From: Dromaius novaehollandiae
Lineage: Eukaryota > Chordata > Aves > Casuariiformes > Dromaiidae
DNA length: 64,000 nt
Assembly: GCF_036370855.1 (NCBI RefSeq)
Contig: NC_088098.1
Coordinates: forward strand, 197,889,773 to 197,953,772
Direction: 5' to 3'
Positions 35,511-47,975 of the stretch are shown here, in pieces. Below the pieces are notes generated by a model, which saw only the letters and a program-made list of their open reading frames with translations, was not told where the DNA came from and did not search any database. Position 1 is the stretch's first letter, and each line of letters opens with the position of its first letter. The translations under genes were made by a program, and so were the position numbers.

Positions 35511-38370
35511 TGTACATACGTATATACATGCCCACACACATATATACTATTTATAGACTCAATTTGGCACCCCCAGATATGGCTCTGCTGGCACTTTGGT
35601 GATAACTCGATCTACACACAGTCACACCCGCCCAGTGTGTGTTACATCTTGTATTTCAATTGTGCGTCTTGGTATGGGAGGTCTAGGCAAGGTTCTTCCT
35701 GAGTCATTCTAATATTTTAGGTATTCGGAGTGGGCCAAGAGTGTGACCAACAAGCTGCCCCTCAGCTGAGTGAAGGTTCAAATGCTTCTGCATCACTGGA
35801 GTCTGGTGACATCAAAGTTCAGCACGGCAAGTCTGAGACAAAAGCGGTCAGCAAGGAAAGGGATCCTGCTGCCCCTTCGAGGCCTGATCCTCACTCAAGA
35901 GAAACACATGGTGATGTAAGATTTATCGACTATTTCTCCTTGCTTGTCTTTTTTGGGAAGCTGAAACTACTTCAGGGGAAACTCCAGGTGTTCCTGAGGG
36001 ACTTGGCTGACAGAACCAGGGACACTCAAAATTCCTCCCTGTTTCCAGGACATATGAAATGAGAAGGCAGTAGGCTGTCTTATAGTGAAGTAAACTGTGA
36101 CAGTAGGCAGGTTAGCTGGGCACTTAGCACCGGCTTGAACCTATGACCATACCCCTGACTTAGGAGATACCTACCCATGAAGTACTGAAGAACTGTCTAG
36201 AAGCTGCTCTGCTAACAAGGTTGGGTATCTCTTCTCTGGTTAACCATCTCTCCCATGGCCTTTACTATCATATTCAGCTCCTAACAAAGGTAATTAGCAC
36301 AGCAGTCAATCTAAGAAAAAAAATCTGCCTTTCCAGTCATTCAGATAAAATGTTAGGAGCAAATGATGACCTTCTGCTACTGTGTAATTATTTCCAAGGT
36401 ATTCTTCTGTGATGACACCAGTGTTTGTCTTCAAGGCTATTCCCACAACACAGTTTTCCTGGTTCCCTGCTAAAAAATCATCAGACTGGACTAACTTCAG
36501 ACAAAGAGTCCATCAAGATAGATGTTACTAATGATTTATGTCATCCTTGCCTCTGTGGGATAAACTGCGGTTGTTGTCTCTGCAAAATTCACAGCCTCTT
36601 TTGGGGCAGTATCATGGCCCTGAGAGCATCCCCTGCTCTGGGAGGTTTGGCTGCTGGGCTGGGGCCAGTGCAGCTGTGGGCAGCCCTGGCCCACGGTGCC
36701 CTGGGGGAGGCTCTCGACACCACAGGGAGGCCATGGCCAAGCCCTCGGATCTGCTTTCGGCTGAGGCTCCCGTGCCTGGTCCTCGCCTGAGCTGCAGCCC
36801 TTGCTGTGTCGTGGCCATGCCTGGCCTGGCTTGGCCCTGCCTCATTGCCATGGGCTTGTTGGGGACTGTGGGGCTGGGGCTGCCCCGGCTGCGAGGCCTG
36901 GCCCTGCCACCACGGGGAGCCCCTGTTGATACCGGCCCCGGGGAGCCTCCAGCCTGTGCGGCGCCAGCATGGTCGGGAAGGATTGGCAGCAAAGCTGGAT
37001 TTTCTGCATGGCTGGATGCATCACTGAGACCAAAGCACTAAGCGGGCAGGAACGGAATATCTTAATGACTCAAACTTTTGAAGTGTGAATGGAGACAGAG
37101 GATTAACAACCTTAGAAAATTTCAGATGGTGCCTATCTAATAGGTAAAGAGAAAAGGAGTGTTGGTCCAGGACTCCCATTTCTTCTCATTAGCACAGCAG
37201 TGAGGCTAATTTGCCTAGAGGAGTTCACTCAAGGAGAGCAGCTCATGCCTGCACATTGCGCTTTTCCTTCTCAGTGCACAGTATAGGTCATATACCAGAT
37301 ACAAACCAGGGCACCATAAAGCTCGCAATATTTTTTATTACCACGGGGTGGTGGTGAAGACCTTAGTGAAACTACTCACTGCTCAATGCTAATCTGTTCT
37401 TAGTCATTTTATACTACTGAAAAATACACTGCCTGGTACACTGTTTTTGCAGTGTGGGGATCTCCTCGGACACAGTGCTTTCAGCCACTTGCACTGACTG
37501 GTTCAATTAAGGCCACTTCTTGTAACACATTAACTCCTATTACTGCCTGTTTTATCCGTCACTGTTCATGATCAGTGTTTATGGAGCTGCTGTGACTCTC
37601 AGTTGCCTTACTTCTACTACCCCTTAGAGACCAGCAATTGCAGTAATTTTAAGAAGACACAATTAAGAATTAATTTATAGCTTCCTTGAATTTAGTCATC
37701 AATAATATATTTAGTAGCACAATGGCTTTGACTGCTGCTTGAAATGGCTAGGCACGTATCCTGCTAATTAGGCATTAAAAGCTCTTTGTCATTCAGTTCA
37801 CTTACTTCAACTCAATTTTGTTCTTTTTCGTAGTCTAATATTTGTAGCCTAATATTTCTAATGACATCTTCACGGTGGTGTTATTTTTAATTTCTTTAGT
37901 CTCTTTGTCAGGCCTCTCCCAACTTCCACTGTAAATTGCTTGCTAACTTTATTAAATTTTTGGAGCACAATGCTGGCATGAGACCTGCCTTCTGTCCTAT
38001 AGACCAACCAATAAGTCAAAAGCTAACATTTGTGCAATGTATGTGTATAACTGAACAAGCAACTCAAAGCCCTGTTAATCCATTTTAACAATTTTCTTCC
38101 ACATAACAGTGGTAAAAGCCAAAGTGCAGACCACTTCAGCATAGTATTTAAATAAATGGAAAGATTCTTGTTTAAACCTCTGTTTTAATTATTGAACAGC
38201 TCTCAAAATTAAATCACTGACCTTTGAGAATTTAGTGACCAAACAAGTGCTTGTCCTAACAGCACATTTGCTGCCTGCATTCCTTGACACGAAGGTTTTA
38301 CACTCTGGCAAAAGATGCCCAAGAACAGCACAAGTACAAAGTGAATGAGGTAAGACCAAAGATCCTATAT

Positions 38371-38415
<45 letters not shown>
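38371..38415. repeat. (ATG)15 trinucleotide microsatellite
   Basis: Fifteen perfect ATG units, giving poly-Met, poly-Asp or poly-Ser type frames that are not genes. Likely polymorphic in length. Confidence 0.95.
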
Positions 38416-40811
38416 TCATCTTGTGGTGAGAAGTGCATGTATGAGGACCAAACGTCTATTCCTTAGGTAAGAAGCACTCCCTTAGATGACTGGGAATTGA
38501 GTTTTCTGTCAGGAGATGGGGGTCAGACTTTTCCATAGGGCATATCATCCCTTAACGGCTTTCCACAAAGCACTTCTCCTTCCTTTTGCACTCCTCTACA
38601 GTCTTTTGACTAAGACAGCAAATATTTACATAGCACAGAAGTAGCAAGAAAATACTTGACTTATTTTCAACTTCCTTCATTGCAAATCAGCAGCAGCAAA
38701 GAGGGATTTTGCTGGTGCGTGATCAAACATTTCTCTGCAGACCACTGGCAAAGCCACCATAAATAACATTTCCAATAATTGTTGTAAAATTGGAAATGTT
38801 TCTGGAAATGGAATGAAAATTTATGGAAAGTGTCCCAAAGATAAGACCTCTCCCTATAAGTCAAGTTAAAAGAATATTGAGGCTGAATATTCCTAACAGA
38901 GTGTAATTATTCTTAATGAGAATGTATGAAGGTATCTTTTTACACAGTATCTTGTGTTCTTTATTCTGCCTGAGAAATGATGGTGAAGAGACTAAACAGA
39001 AGACATCATTTGCTTAGTCGGTGCTAATTAGTATTTCAAAAGAAATACTGATCTTAATTTTCCATTAATGAAAGAACTGATTTAAGCCAATTATGTAAAA
39101 TTTACTCATTCTGACCATCACTTTTACTTGTATAAATAGGTACTTAACCTATATAGCCTGACCTTCTGTGCATTATTTATGCATATTAATTCCAAAGAAA
39201 ATAGACATTCATTTTGTTGCTATTTGATTTTTGTCCCTGAATCTAATCTCTTCTCATTAATTGTCCTTATAGTCACTTAAACCAGAAGTGTCCAGAAGAA
39301 AGTCTTAAAGATGTATTTCAGTGGGCCTCTATTAAAAGCCATTAAATATGAGAGAATGTCTAATGAAAGGATAAATTTAAGCTGGCTTACATGGGGAGGG
39401 GGGAACCAGGCTAAAGACCTGTTTTTGCCAAAAAGCTCTTTTCCTCGATCCCTCACATCTTTGCCCTCATCTCACTCTACTCTGGCTCTGACCCTCTGTG
39501 AGGCCATGCAACTTATTAACCCAGAAGAAGATTAACTTGGCCAAAAAAAAGAAGAAAACAACTATGGTTGGTTTGTGCTGAGTTAGTGAGTTGACTTGCC
39601 TTAGCTCACCTCCTGCAGGCACCAGAGCCAGCTCCCAGGAGATGGCAGAAGCAGCGCTGTGCAGCCACGAGCAGACGCTGGGAGAAATGTGGATGGAGCA
39701 GGTGGCATTAAGACCTCAGCTTCTTCATGGTTATGAGCTGTTGGACTGCCTCAATTACCTGATATTATTTTACTCTTAAGGAGCGCTTAGATGGATACTG
39801 GGTGATTAATTGCCAACACTAACTCAGCAAAGCCTGGAGACCAGAGAGAAGGGCTTCTTTAGAGATTTCAAATGCATAGGTATTGTTTGGTAGCAAAGCC
39901 TTTGAAAGAGGAAAGAGGGAGCTGAAACAGGTAGACAGGCCTGCGCATGGCTCTGAAAGCCATGGCACTGACCATGAAGCAGCTCCTCTTTGGGTGCAGG
40001 TCTGGCTAGAGGAGTCTACAAAGAGATTCCTGAGAAAGGAGAATACCTAAACACTATATAAGCTAAACTACAGCTCAGAGAGACAGGACCGTGTAGAGAA
40101 TCATTGTGCATGAGCACAGCATCACTGATCCAGCCTGAGTCACCCCAAAGATTTGAAATTTTGACTGTCCACTTGGACTTAGGACAGCAATAACGTTGTT
40201 GCTAGCACACTTCTGTATAGACTTGCCAGACATTGGGGTTTCAGGATATTGGTCAGTGTAAATCAGATCCTTAAAAGTTCTTTGGCAGATAGCTGGTGCA
40301 GCTATAAATTCCTTGCTTCAATTGCTGAAAACAAAACTGATGATCACTTTTGTCTAAGTTGCCATTTTATTCTGCTCTTTCTTTACATTTGGGTTAGGTT
40401 CAACAAAATCTATGAAATCTGGGCTGCATCTATCCACTTCTGGTTTAGATAGAAAAGAGTAAAACTCTATGGGATGCACTGAGCTTTGCTGACTAGATCC
40501 TGCAGATATCAAAGGTCATTCTAGTCCTCCCCAAAGCTTTTGTGACTTTTAGCTGCTTACCATCTACCTACGTACAAATTTCTATTTCTTTGCAGAGTTA
40601 CTTGCTTCCATGACTCACACTGCATAAGAAATATGAAACAGAACCTGATGCTCTCAATCATAAGGGATTAACAAATATTTTAAATTGTGTAAAGTTGAGT
40701 TAAAGTCTCAATGGTATGATGAAGCTGTGACTGATATTCCTATTAAAATTTTATTTGAAATAGCACTCAGCAGCCTCCAAGATTGTATCTAATCCTATAA
40801 ACAGATCTGTT

Positions 40812-40831
40812 AAAAAAAAAAAAAAAAAAAA
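40812..40831. repeat. (A)20 tract upstream of C1QTNF9
   Basis: Twenty adenines about 160 bp upstream of the C1QTNF9 start codon. It could be a remnant retroposon tail or a nucleosome-excluding tract; nothing to its left resembles a processed gene copy. Confidence 0.9.
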
Positions 40832-40896
40832 GTGGTGATAATCCATTTCCTCCCCCTCACACCACATCCCCTTCCTGAACTCACAAGCTCACAGGC

Positions 40897-40904
40897 TAAA
40901 TATA
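40897..40904 (+). promoter_or_regulatory. TATA-like element upstream of C1QTNF9
   Basis: TAAATATA lies about 90 bp before the start codon and would place a transcription start near 40925-40930. Alternatively, TTAAATCTTTCAG ending at 40964 is a usable splice acceptor, in which case the promoter and a non-coding first exon lie further upstream, as in human. The two readings compete. Confidence 0.3.
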
Positions 40905-40990
40905 GGAAGAGAGACAATGAGGTAGATTCAGGCAGATTTACTTTTCCTCTCTTAAATCTTTCAGCCGAAATCATATAATCTATCTAAAGA

Positions 40991-41156
40991 ATGAAAAGTT
41001 GGATTATAGTGCTGGCTATTGTAGTCAGCACAAAAGAAACACAAAAACAGGACATCTGTACCCGAGGGTATCCTGGCATCCCTGGCAATCCTGGACACAA
41101 TGGCATACCTGGACGTGATGGACGTGATGGCTCAAAAGGTGACAAGGGGGATACAG
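40991..41156 (+). CDS. C1QTNF9: C1QTNF9 coding exon 1
   Basis: Start codon, signal peptide, the cysteine before the collagen and the first ten Gly-X-Y slots ([19 protein letters not shown]). Donor ACAG|GTACTA leaves phase 1, splitting a Gly codon as in fibrillar and C1q-type collagens. Confidence 0.95.
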
Positions 41157-44100
41157 GTACTATATTCAACATAAATGATTGATGTATGAAATTGAGTGCC
41201 ATTAGTTGCCAAAGCTGTCTGTAGTCACAGCCCAATAATAGGATTATTCTACCCAGCCTTCAGAGCACATTTCACACATTCTTCTATTTCCTTGTTTGAA
41301 GAAGGAAATGTAAGGAAAGACCTAAGAAAGAGAGCAAGATAGCAAATGCTATTGAGAGGTCAAATGCTGGAGACAAGAACAACTTAAAACAAGAAAGACT
41401 TTATTTTCTATTTTGGGAACATTTTCAGGTCTGTCTGAAAATTTTAAAGCCTGCAAAGCTGCTATTACATTTACAAGACAGCAACTATGTTTCTGTAAAG
41501 AACTTCTGCAACAAACTTCAAGCCCATCAAAAAGAAAAAAAAGCAACTGATGTCTGGCTTGGTATAACAGGAAGGGTGCAGCCAAAACAAGATTTCTCTT
41601 TCTCACCTGAATTTTACATTTGTAGGACTTGATTCTGAGTGCATTTACTTGCTGTAACTCAAGAGCCATTACAGAAAATATCAGGAATGGAGACTATTGA
41701 AAAAAACAGTGTTGGATTCATGCCTGCTGTACCAGGCTATAAAAGCGATCTGAATATGATACTGGGACAGAGGAAACCTTCTTAGCTTCCTAAAACTCCT
41801 CATTCCCATGGTACTTCAAGCCTTGGGATAAGGCTGGTGTGTTCAACTGTGCTGGACTATCAAGGCCAAGGTTCCACAAGACGACAAATCTGTGGACATT
41901 GAGACTTCATCAGAAGTGTCACAACCCCAGAATGCAAAGCACAGGACGAGCACAAATCTGCTGCTTCAAATTTGTTCATAAAATTTTGTGGGGCAAACTT
42001 TTCCCCCTGCAGGCTTTGTGTGTCATCATGCAGGTGGCATTATGGTTCAATGCATAGATCCGTCACTGCTATTGTGAGCCTGGCTAACCCAGCAGCACAG
42101 TCCAGTCCAGATCATTCCTTCTACAGAGATCTGATCTTAATGATTGTGAATCACAGCTCTTTTCTGCAATGTACATAATCTAGTACTTAAACTAAACTGA
42201 GGTCAGTGGTCTAAAAGAAATTAACTTTAAACATGCTTAAGTGTTCTACTTTGCCTTTGAAGGTAATAGAATCTCTACCTTTTACAGATTGGGCTGCTGA
42301 TACAATCACAAAACCAAAAGATAATGAATTACCTTCCTCACCAGAAAAGCATATGCCTCCATAGAAAATGCATGCTGCAGAATCAGTTCTGAAGGTGTAG
42401 TCTGATGGTGGTGATGCAGGCGTAAGCAGCATTCCCTACCAGATCCTTTTGCCATCCTTTTGCTCTTTTATACAGCACAACTGTTTGTGTGGCTACACAA
42501 TAACCTAGATCAGCTGAAAAATAACCAGCACTTCTAATCTGGGCAATAAAGAGTTACTCACTGCTTACTGCCTGCCTTGGATGACTGAAAGACAAGTCTA
42601 CCCACTTTAATATTTATCTCACCAATTGCTAAAGAGTTAAACTCTTTTGTTTATAACATGATCTATACAACACCTGTCAAGCAACTGCTCGCCTGCTCCT
42701 TCTGCTTTCAGTGTCCAAGCCTGGCTGAAAACAAAACCTTTTAAAATCTAGAAACAACAACAAAAAATTCCATTAGCTTCTTATTAAGCAGGTACAGTTA
42801 ATTGCCTTCTATTTTTATATGCGGAAGTTTAGCAGGAGTCCAGGAGAGTCTGAAAAATGGAAAACAGAGCTTACTTCTTTCCACTTCCCTTACAAAGTCC
42901 CGCACTTTACTCCAGTTGCCATTAAAATGTAAGAATCATCACATGATACCTGATCACAGGTTTCTGGTAAAGCCTCCACCTTTTTTTCCTAAATTAAGCT
43001 ATTGTGATGACTGTACTGACTTTTCTGCATTTGAACAAATTGGAGTGACTGTACCATTCTTTATATTGTATATTCCACAAATATCTTTGCAGCTGAGTAC
43101 AGGAGACTTAGTTTTATTTCTTTTCAAGCCAATGGAATTTCAAGAGATGCCGGACTGTGCCTATTGCGCAGAAAACCGCTGGAGAACTGTCCTCTAGCCC
43201 CTATTGCTGGGAAAGGAGAGGAGAGCTACTCCTGAAATACAATTGCATCCAAACTGCCAACCCTTTTTTCTTCTGAAGTTTTCTGGATACAATTACAGGT
43301 ATTTGCTCACCCACCTCTTGGTCATCCATGATGTTATCACAAAGATGATTTCTGTAATTGCTCTCTTTAGAGCAGTGGAAAGTCTGAGATTTGCTAAGTA
43401 CAGGGATTAAGGGGGTAAATGTCTTCCTCAAACCTACATACAGTATTATTCCATTGGGATATTTAATCTCTGCTAGCCAAACCACTGCAGCTGTCTTTCC
43501 TTGCAAGGGGAGTTAACCAGTTTCACTGCTAAGCCTCCTGGCACTGTAGCGCTTCCTTCTGAGTGCGGCTTCCTCACTCCTTTTCCTGATATCTTCCATG
43601 GATAGAGGCGAGAACAGGATCTGATGCTTTCATGCACTTGTTCCTGACCAGGATATAGCTCCTCTGTGTATTTCAATACCCTGCTTTTTTAGTCCAAGGA
43701 TTTCTTCTGTCTCCAAAAGCACTGGCCTCAACACGGCCATTCTTTGCGTGCTCTCTCTTTATCTCCCCGTAAGAGAAAAGTTTCAGCGGTGGCATCCACC
43801 AAAGGTCAGCAGTAAGACTTCTGTTTACATCACTGTTCACCCAGGCTTGGAGATTGAAGGATCACAGCAAGATTCAAACCCCAGTTTTGTGGCAATTTAA
43901 TTGTTTAATGAAGATCTGTTTTTCTCTTTTGTACTAGGCAAAACAGGACTTCCTGGATCTCCAGGGAAAGATGGTGCAAATGGAGAGAAAGGAGAGCAAG
44001 GTCAGAGAAGGAGAGTTTCAATTTATTAGCTTTCTATCAACTGCTGCCCCTGGGTTTGTGAGCACTCGAAGTGCTAGACATTAGGATTAGCTGAAGTACC

Positions 44101-47100
44101 ATATATCCATGCATACAACACACATAGAGCTCTTTAAAAATCTTCATCCAGACGCAGTAGAGGCTGCATGTAATCGCTGATAATAGAGGGAAATTTATCA
44201 CCTCTAGTTATCCTGCTGCTCTGAACACCTATACACACCTTTCCCATCTCTGATCCCACCATCAGCTGCTGAGGAAGATGTCAGAACTGCAGCCACCTCA
44301 GGAAAGAGACCCCTGCAACTATGTATGTATGTATTTGCAGGAAAAGGTACTTTAAAAAAGGAATTACTGAAGGCACAAATCATACAGCTGAAAATATGGT
44401 AAACCCCTTTATATAATGAGATGAATCAGGTAACGGAGCCAAAATCTGACAAGGGAAGGCACCTATTTCTAGAGCAAAGATACATAAAACACATAAAAGA
44501 CATACGTAAAAGATTTTCTTCCTGTACTTTTTCCATGCTTTTGTGCAATCACAGCACATGCAGACACTCTGGGCCTCAGCCAGCAGCAGTAGTAGTATCT
44601 TAAAATATATACCCATGAGACACTAGTCCTAAGACCCCGGTTTAGGGCTCTCGAGACCTTCCAAGACAAAAGTTGCCAGATATCCTATATAATCTGGGGC
44701 TTACCACAGATCCTATTTCTTGTATTTCTGTGGCCTTTTTCCTTTCTTGTCATGGCAGTCATAAACTTCTCCAGAACCCTAGCAGCCCAAGCTACCAACA
44801 ATGCTGGAAAGTAGGTATTTCACTGCTTCAGCCAAACTATGTGCATACAGCAAGCCCGCTGCGTTGGATGGATGTAAATGTGCAGTGACTTGTCATCATA
44901 AATGCAGGCAGTCAAACTGGAGTCAGCCACTGTGCAAATGGTATTGCATCATTCTGTACAAATTCAGTAACTCTGAGATGTTGGATTTGTGAATTCTCAG
45001 GCTAATTGTGCATGGACAATTTATATAAGCAAAAGCATGGGGGTCTCCAAAATACACAGTGTCCAGGTCCTGCAAAATCCTTAAGATGTCCCTGAAAAAC
45101 AAAAAATAGTACATAGGCTTCAGCAGAAGAGCTTACTGAAAAAGCTGAGTACGCACTTCAGTTGCTAATTTGTGCGGAGCCCATGCTTGCTTCTGCCATG
45201 GCTTTACTGCTTGAGCTGCCACGTGCTGCAGTCACACTTCTGGCTGCAGGAGGGACTCTTCTTTATTTTCCTTCTGGAACAATCCATTGCAAATGCCCTG
45301 GGTTTGTGCCAGAGACAGGAGGTACATGCTCTGCACAGGGTTACCCTGAGCCGCATGGGAGTGATTACAGGCTACTCCATATCCCTCAGACTTTTCTCCA
45401 ATGTATTAGAAAAGACCCCCATGCTCAAAAGAGTGTGAGACATGAGGACAAATGTTGTTTAAAGTTATCAAGGCTGCCTTCTCTTCCTTTGACCTCATCC
45501 CATTAGCTTTGCGCTGCTTCTCTCAGGGCCTCAGTAAAGAATCTCACCTGTCATGTTCTCAGTTTATTGCTGCTGTTAAATACTCTCAATAACTTCAAAG
45601 AGGTCAGGAGTAATGTCAATAGAGTGTTATTCCTACCATCTAAAACTGGGAGCTTTATGCAGAAATTATCAGATGCTTTGCTGAATGATAATAATAGGGA
45701 ACGTGAACATGATAGTATCTTCTGACATTCAAATAATCAACTGCTAATTGCCCTTCGAATCATAAGATCTTCACCTGCGAATCTCTGCAGTTATCAGCGG
45801 ATTTTCAAGGGTTCTGAGCTTCAGTGCAAGTATGAGTGAAGGATAAATAGAGCACATGAGAGGAAATAACAAGGACAAAAACCCTTTAGTTGCAATTCAG
45901 TAGCAATCTAGGCAACTCAAGCAAAGCCCCATTGTGTAGAAACTATAGAAACACATGGAAGGTAAGTACTAGGTGTCACCTTGTGGAGCAGATGCCTTCC
46001 CCTTCCACCCATTAGGCTGTGAACCGTCTACTTTGGTATACCAAAGGCTGAAAAACAGTGTCTGGACACGTCACGCTTGCGCTTGAGATGATCTGAGCTT
46101 TCAGAGCTATCATCTGCCTTAGACAAAGTGAGTAATCACCCATTCCTTTCTTTGAACTCATTCTTGCTGTTCTCAGCAGCTGTTTTTTTTTAAGGCAATA
46201 GCAGGTTCATTAGATGTTATGTTTATCCTACACTTACATGGAGATACTGTATGTACAGTACAGCAAGCACAGTATGCACAGTGATGACACGCCTATACAT
46301 ATATGTCTTTGTGCTGAAATTCTTGTGTTGCTTCACAAATCCAGTGGAAGATCACCAGAAAATGTCATTTTTTTTTTCATTTAGGAACCAATGGGACTGT
46401 TGAAGAGAAAGGGAACAAAGGAGAAAAAGGAGAAAGAGGACCACCTGGGAAACTTGGACCCAAAGGAATTATAGGGTCAGTGGGTTACAAAGGTCAGAAG
46501 GGAGAACTGGGACTGCAGGGGCAAAAGGGATTAAAAGGAGACATTGGGCCCATAGGTCCAAAGGGGACCAAGGGTGAAATTGGCCATCCCGGAAGAATTG
46601 GTTTGCCAGGGCCTATTGGCCCAACTGGTGATCCAGGTCCTAAAGGTAATACTGGCGATTTGGGGCCGCAAGGTAATCCAGGAGTCCAGGGGGAAAGAGG
46701 CTTGAAAGGGGACAGAGGAGATAAAGGAAACATCGGTGCCACCGCAGTCCTGCCAAGAAGTGCTTTCAGTGTAGGCCTTACAGTCGGCACCAAATTTCCC
46801 CCTTCTAATCGCCCCATCAAGTTTGACAAGGTGCTGTATAATGGCCTAAATGACTATAATCCAACTACTGGCAAATTCACCTGCAAATATTCTGGTGTTT
46901 ACTACTTCACCTACCATATCACTGTCTATGCAAGGAATGTTAGAGTAGCTCTAGTGAAAAATGGGATCAAGCTGCTGCACACTGTGGACAGATATCAAGG
47001 CGCTGAAGACCAGGCCTCTGGAGCTACTATCCTTGAACTCCAGAGCGGAGATGAGGTGTGGCTGCAGGCTCACCCAGGAGAAGCTTTTAATGGGTTGTTT

Positions 47101-47190
47101 GCTGATGAGGATGATGACACAACCTTTACTGGATTCTTACTATTTAGTAACTCTGACATGCTGGAGTCACTCCCATTACCCGTAGGGTAA
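40991..47190 (+). CDS. C1QTNF9: C1QTNF9 (CTRP9), secreted collagen/C1q-domain protein, complete
   Basis: C1QTNF9 is a secreted, trimer-forming adiponectin paralog acting on metabolism and vasculature through cell-surface receptors. Three coding exons join in phase (166 + 63 + 806 nt) to give 344 residues; human is 333 by memory. Seen: a signal peptide with hydrophobic core WIIVLAIVV; one Cys (QDIC) just before the collagen domain, suited to interchain disulphide bonding; 57 Gly-X-Y slots from about residue 28 to 196 with a single interruption, EEK, at the position where human also breaks; then the C1q domain (about 202-333) with [30 protein letters not shown] and [13 protein letters not shown]. 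The C-terminus is about a dozen residues longer than human. It lies downstream of SPATA13 and upstream of MIPEP on the same strand. ATG 40991 is chosen because it opens the signal peptide. Confidence 0.97.
41157..43937 (+). other. C1QTNF9 intron 1
   Basis: No further coding exon or recognisable repeat. The 131-codon frame at 42802-43197 has no family signature. Confidence 0.6.
43938..44000 (+). CDS. C1QTNF9: C1QTNF9 coding exon 2
   Basis: A 63-nt symmetric phase 1-1 exon, acceptor TTTTGTACTAG, donor CAAG|GTCAGA. It encodes seven Gly-X-Y slots ([19 protein letters not shown]) aligning with human [10 protein letters not shown]. Confidence 0.94.
44001..46384 (+). other. C1QTNF9 intron 2
   Basis: Non-coding. 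No collagen-type exon was seen between exons 2 and 3, and phase and length agree with direct joining. Confidence 0.6.
46385..47190 (+). CDS. C1QTNF9: C1QTNF9 coding exon 3 (collagen remainder and C1q domain)
   Basis: Acceptor TTTTTTTTCATTTAG; 806 nt to TAA at 47188-47190. Forty collagen slots are followed by the full C1q domain in a single exon, the usual arrangement in the C1QTNF family. Confidence 0.96.
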
Positions 47191-47975
47191 ATCCACGTTC
47201 TATTGTTGTTTGACTTGGGCAAATTGTTGTTTGATTCCTATTGACCTGAGTTTCAGGGTGTTGTAAGCAATGGAGGTGCTGTATTATAAAGCAATGCTGC
47301 TTTACTTCTTTAGAATTCTTCCCCAGTCTTCAACTTCCTAAACTACTTCCAGCTTGCATTTCGAGCATTTTTTCCTAAGGAAACAAGACTTATCCAAGAA
47401 TGCTGTATGGCTATGTCCCCCAGTTCTCCCTAATAAAGTTTTCATCTCCTGGCCAATTTCAACTGAATTCAATAGACAACAGAAAACATACAGGGAAGTA
47501 CGCCAAAGTCTAGAAAGGAGAACAAAGACTGCCTTGTCCAAGGCCTTGAGCAAGGATGGGACCAGGTAGAGATCTCCCTAAAAGTTTAGTAAAAAAACTG
47601 CAGTGGAAGGAAAATGAAGAAAATTCAGCCATTATCCATTTTGTTTCAGAGCAGTGGGCTGGCCATCAGCATTTCTGTATTGCTCAGACAGTCAGAACAG
47701 CAAACTGTAGCTATGGGAGGAACTGAAGTCATCTCAGTGGAAAGGTGCAGGATCATACTACATGTATCTGTAGAACGGCCAGGACTCCGTATGCCTGCAA
47801 CTGCTCTTTGTTCAAGGAACAACTTACTGTGCTGCATTTTTCATGATTAACTGTTAAACACACCTCAAGACAAGAGAAATAAGCACATTCTGAGGAGTTT
47901 GTATTAAACTCCTTTTGTCCCAGTCACAAAATTAATGTTTATTTAATAAACTGTTCTAATCTACTGTTGCCAAAT
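47191..47975 (+). other. C1QTNF9: C1QTNF9 3' untranslated region (inferred)
   Basis: Two AATAAA hexamers, at 47432-47437 and 47945-47950, offer alternative ends. The second is followed by TG/T-rich sequence and is the better candidate. Confidence 0.45.
47945..47950 (+). terminator. C1QTNF9: Candidate distal poly(A) signal of C1QTNF9
   Basis: AATAAA within TTTATTTAATAAACTGTTC, followed by TACTGTTGCC and T-rich sequence. Confidence 0.4.

Larger units (their letters stand above)
34231..40896. other. Intergenic region between SPATA13 and C1QTNF9
   Basis: About 6.7 kb with microsatellites, an A20 tract, one exon-like open segment at 35721-35915 and a GC-rich, CpG-poor block at about 36600-37035. 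No gene of known family is recognisable on either strand. Part may be upstream non-coding exon sequence of C1QTNF9. Confidence 0.5.

Noticed and set aside
35298-35702. ORFs with Val-Cys or Thr-His repeats
   Set aside because: Produced by the GT/CG dinucleotide repeat.
38189-38466. ORFs with poly-Met or poly-Ser runs
   Set aside because: Produced by the (ATG)15 microsatellite.
46494-46829. Minus-strand 111-codon ORF opposite the collagen exon
   Set aside because: Shadow of the Gly-X-Y repeat: the complement of GGN codons gives a Pro-rich open frame.
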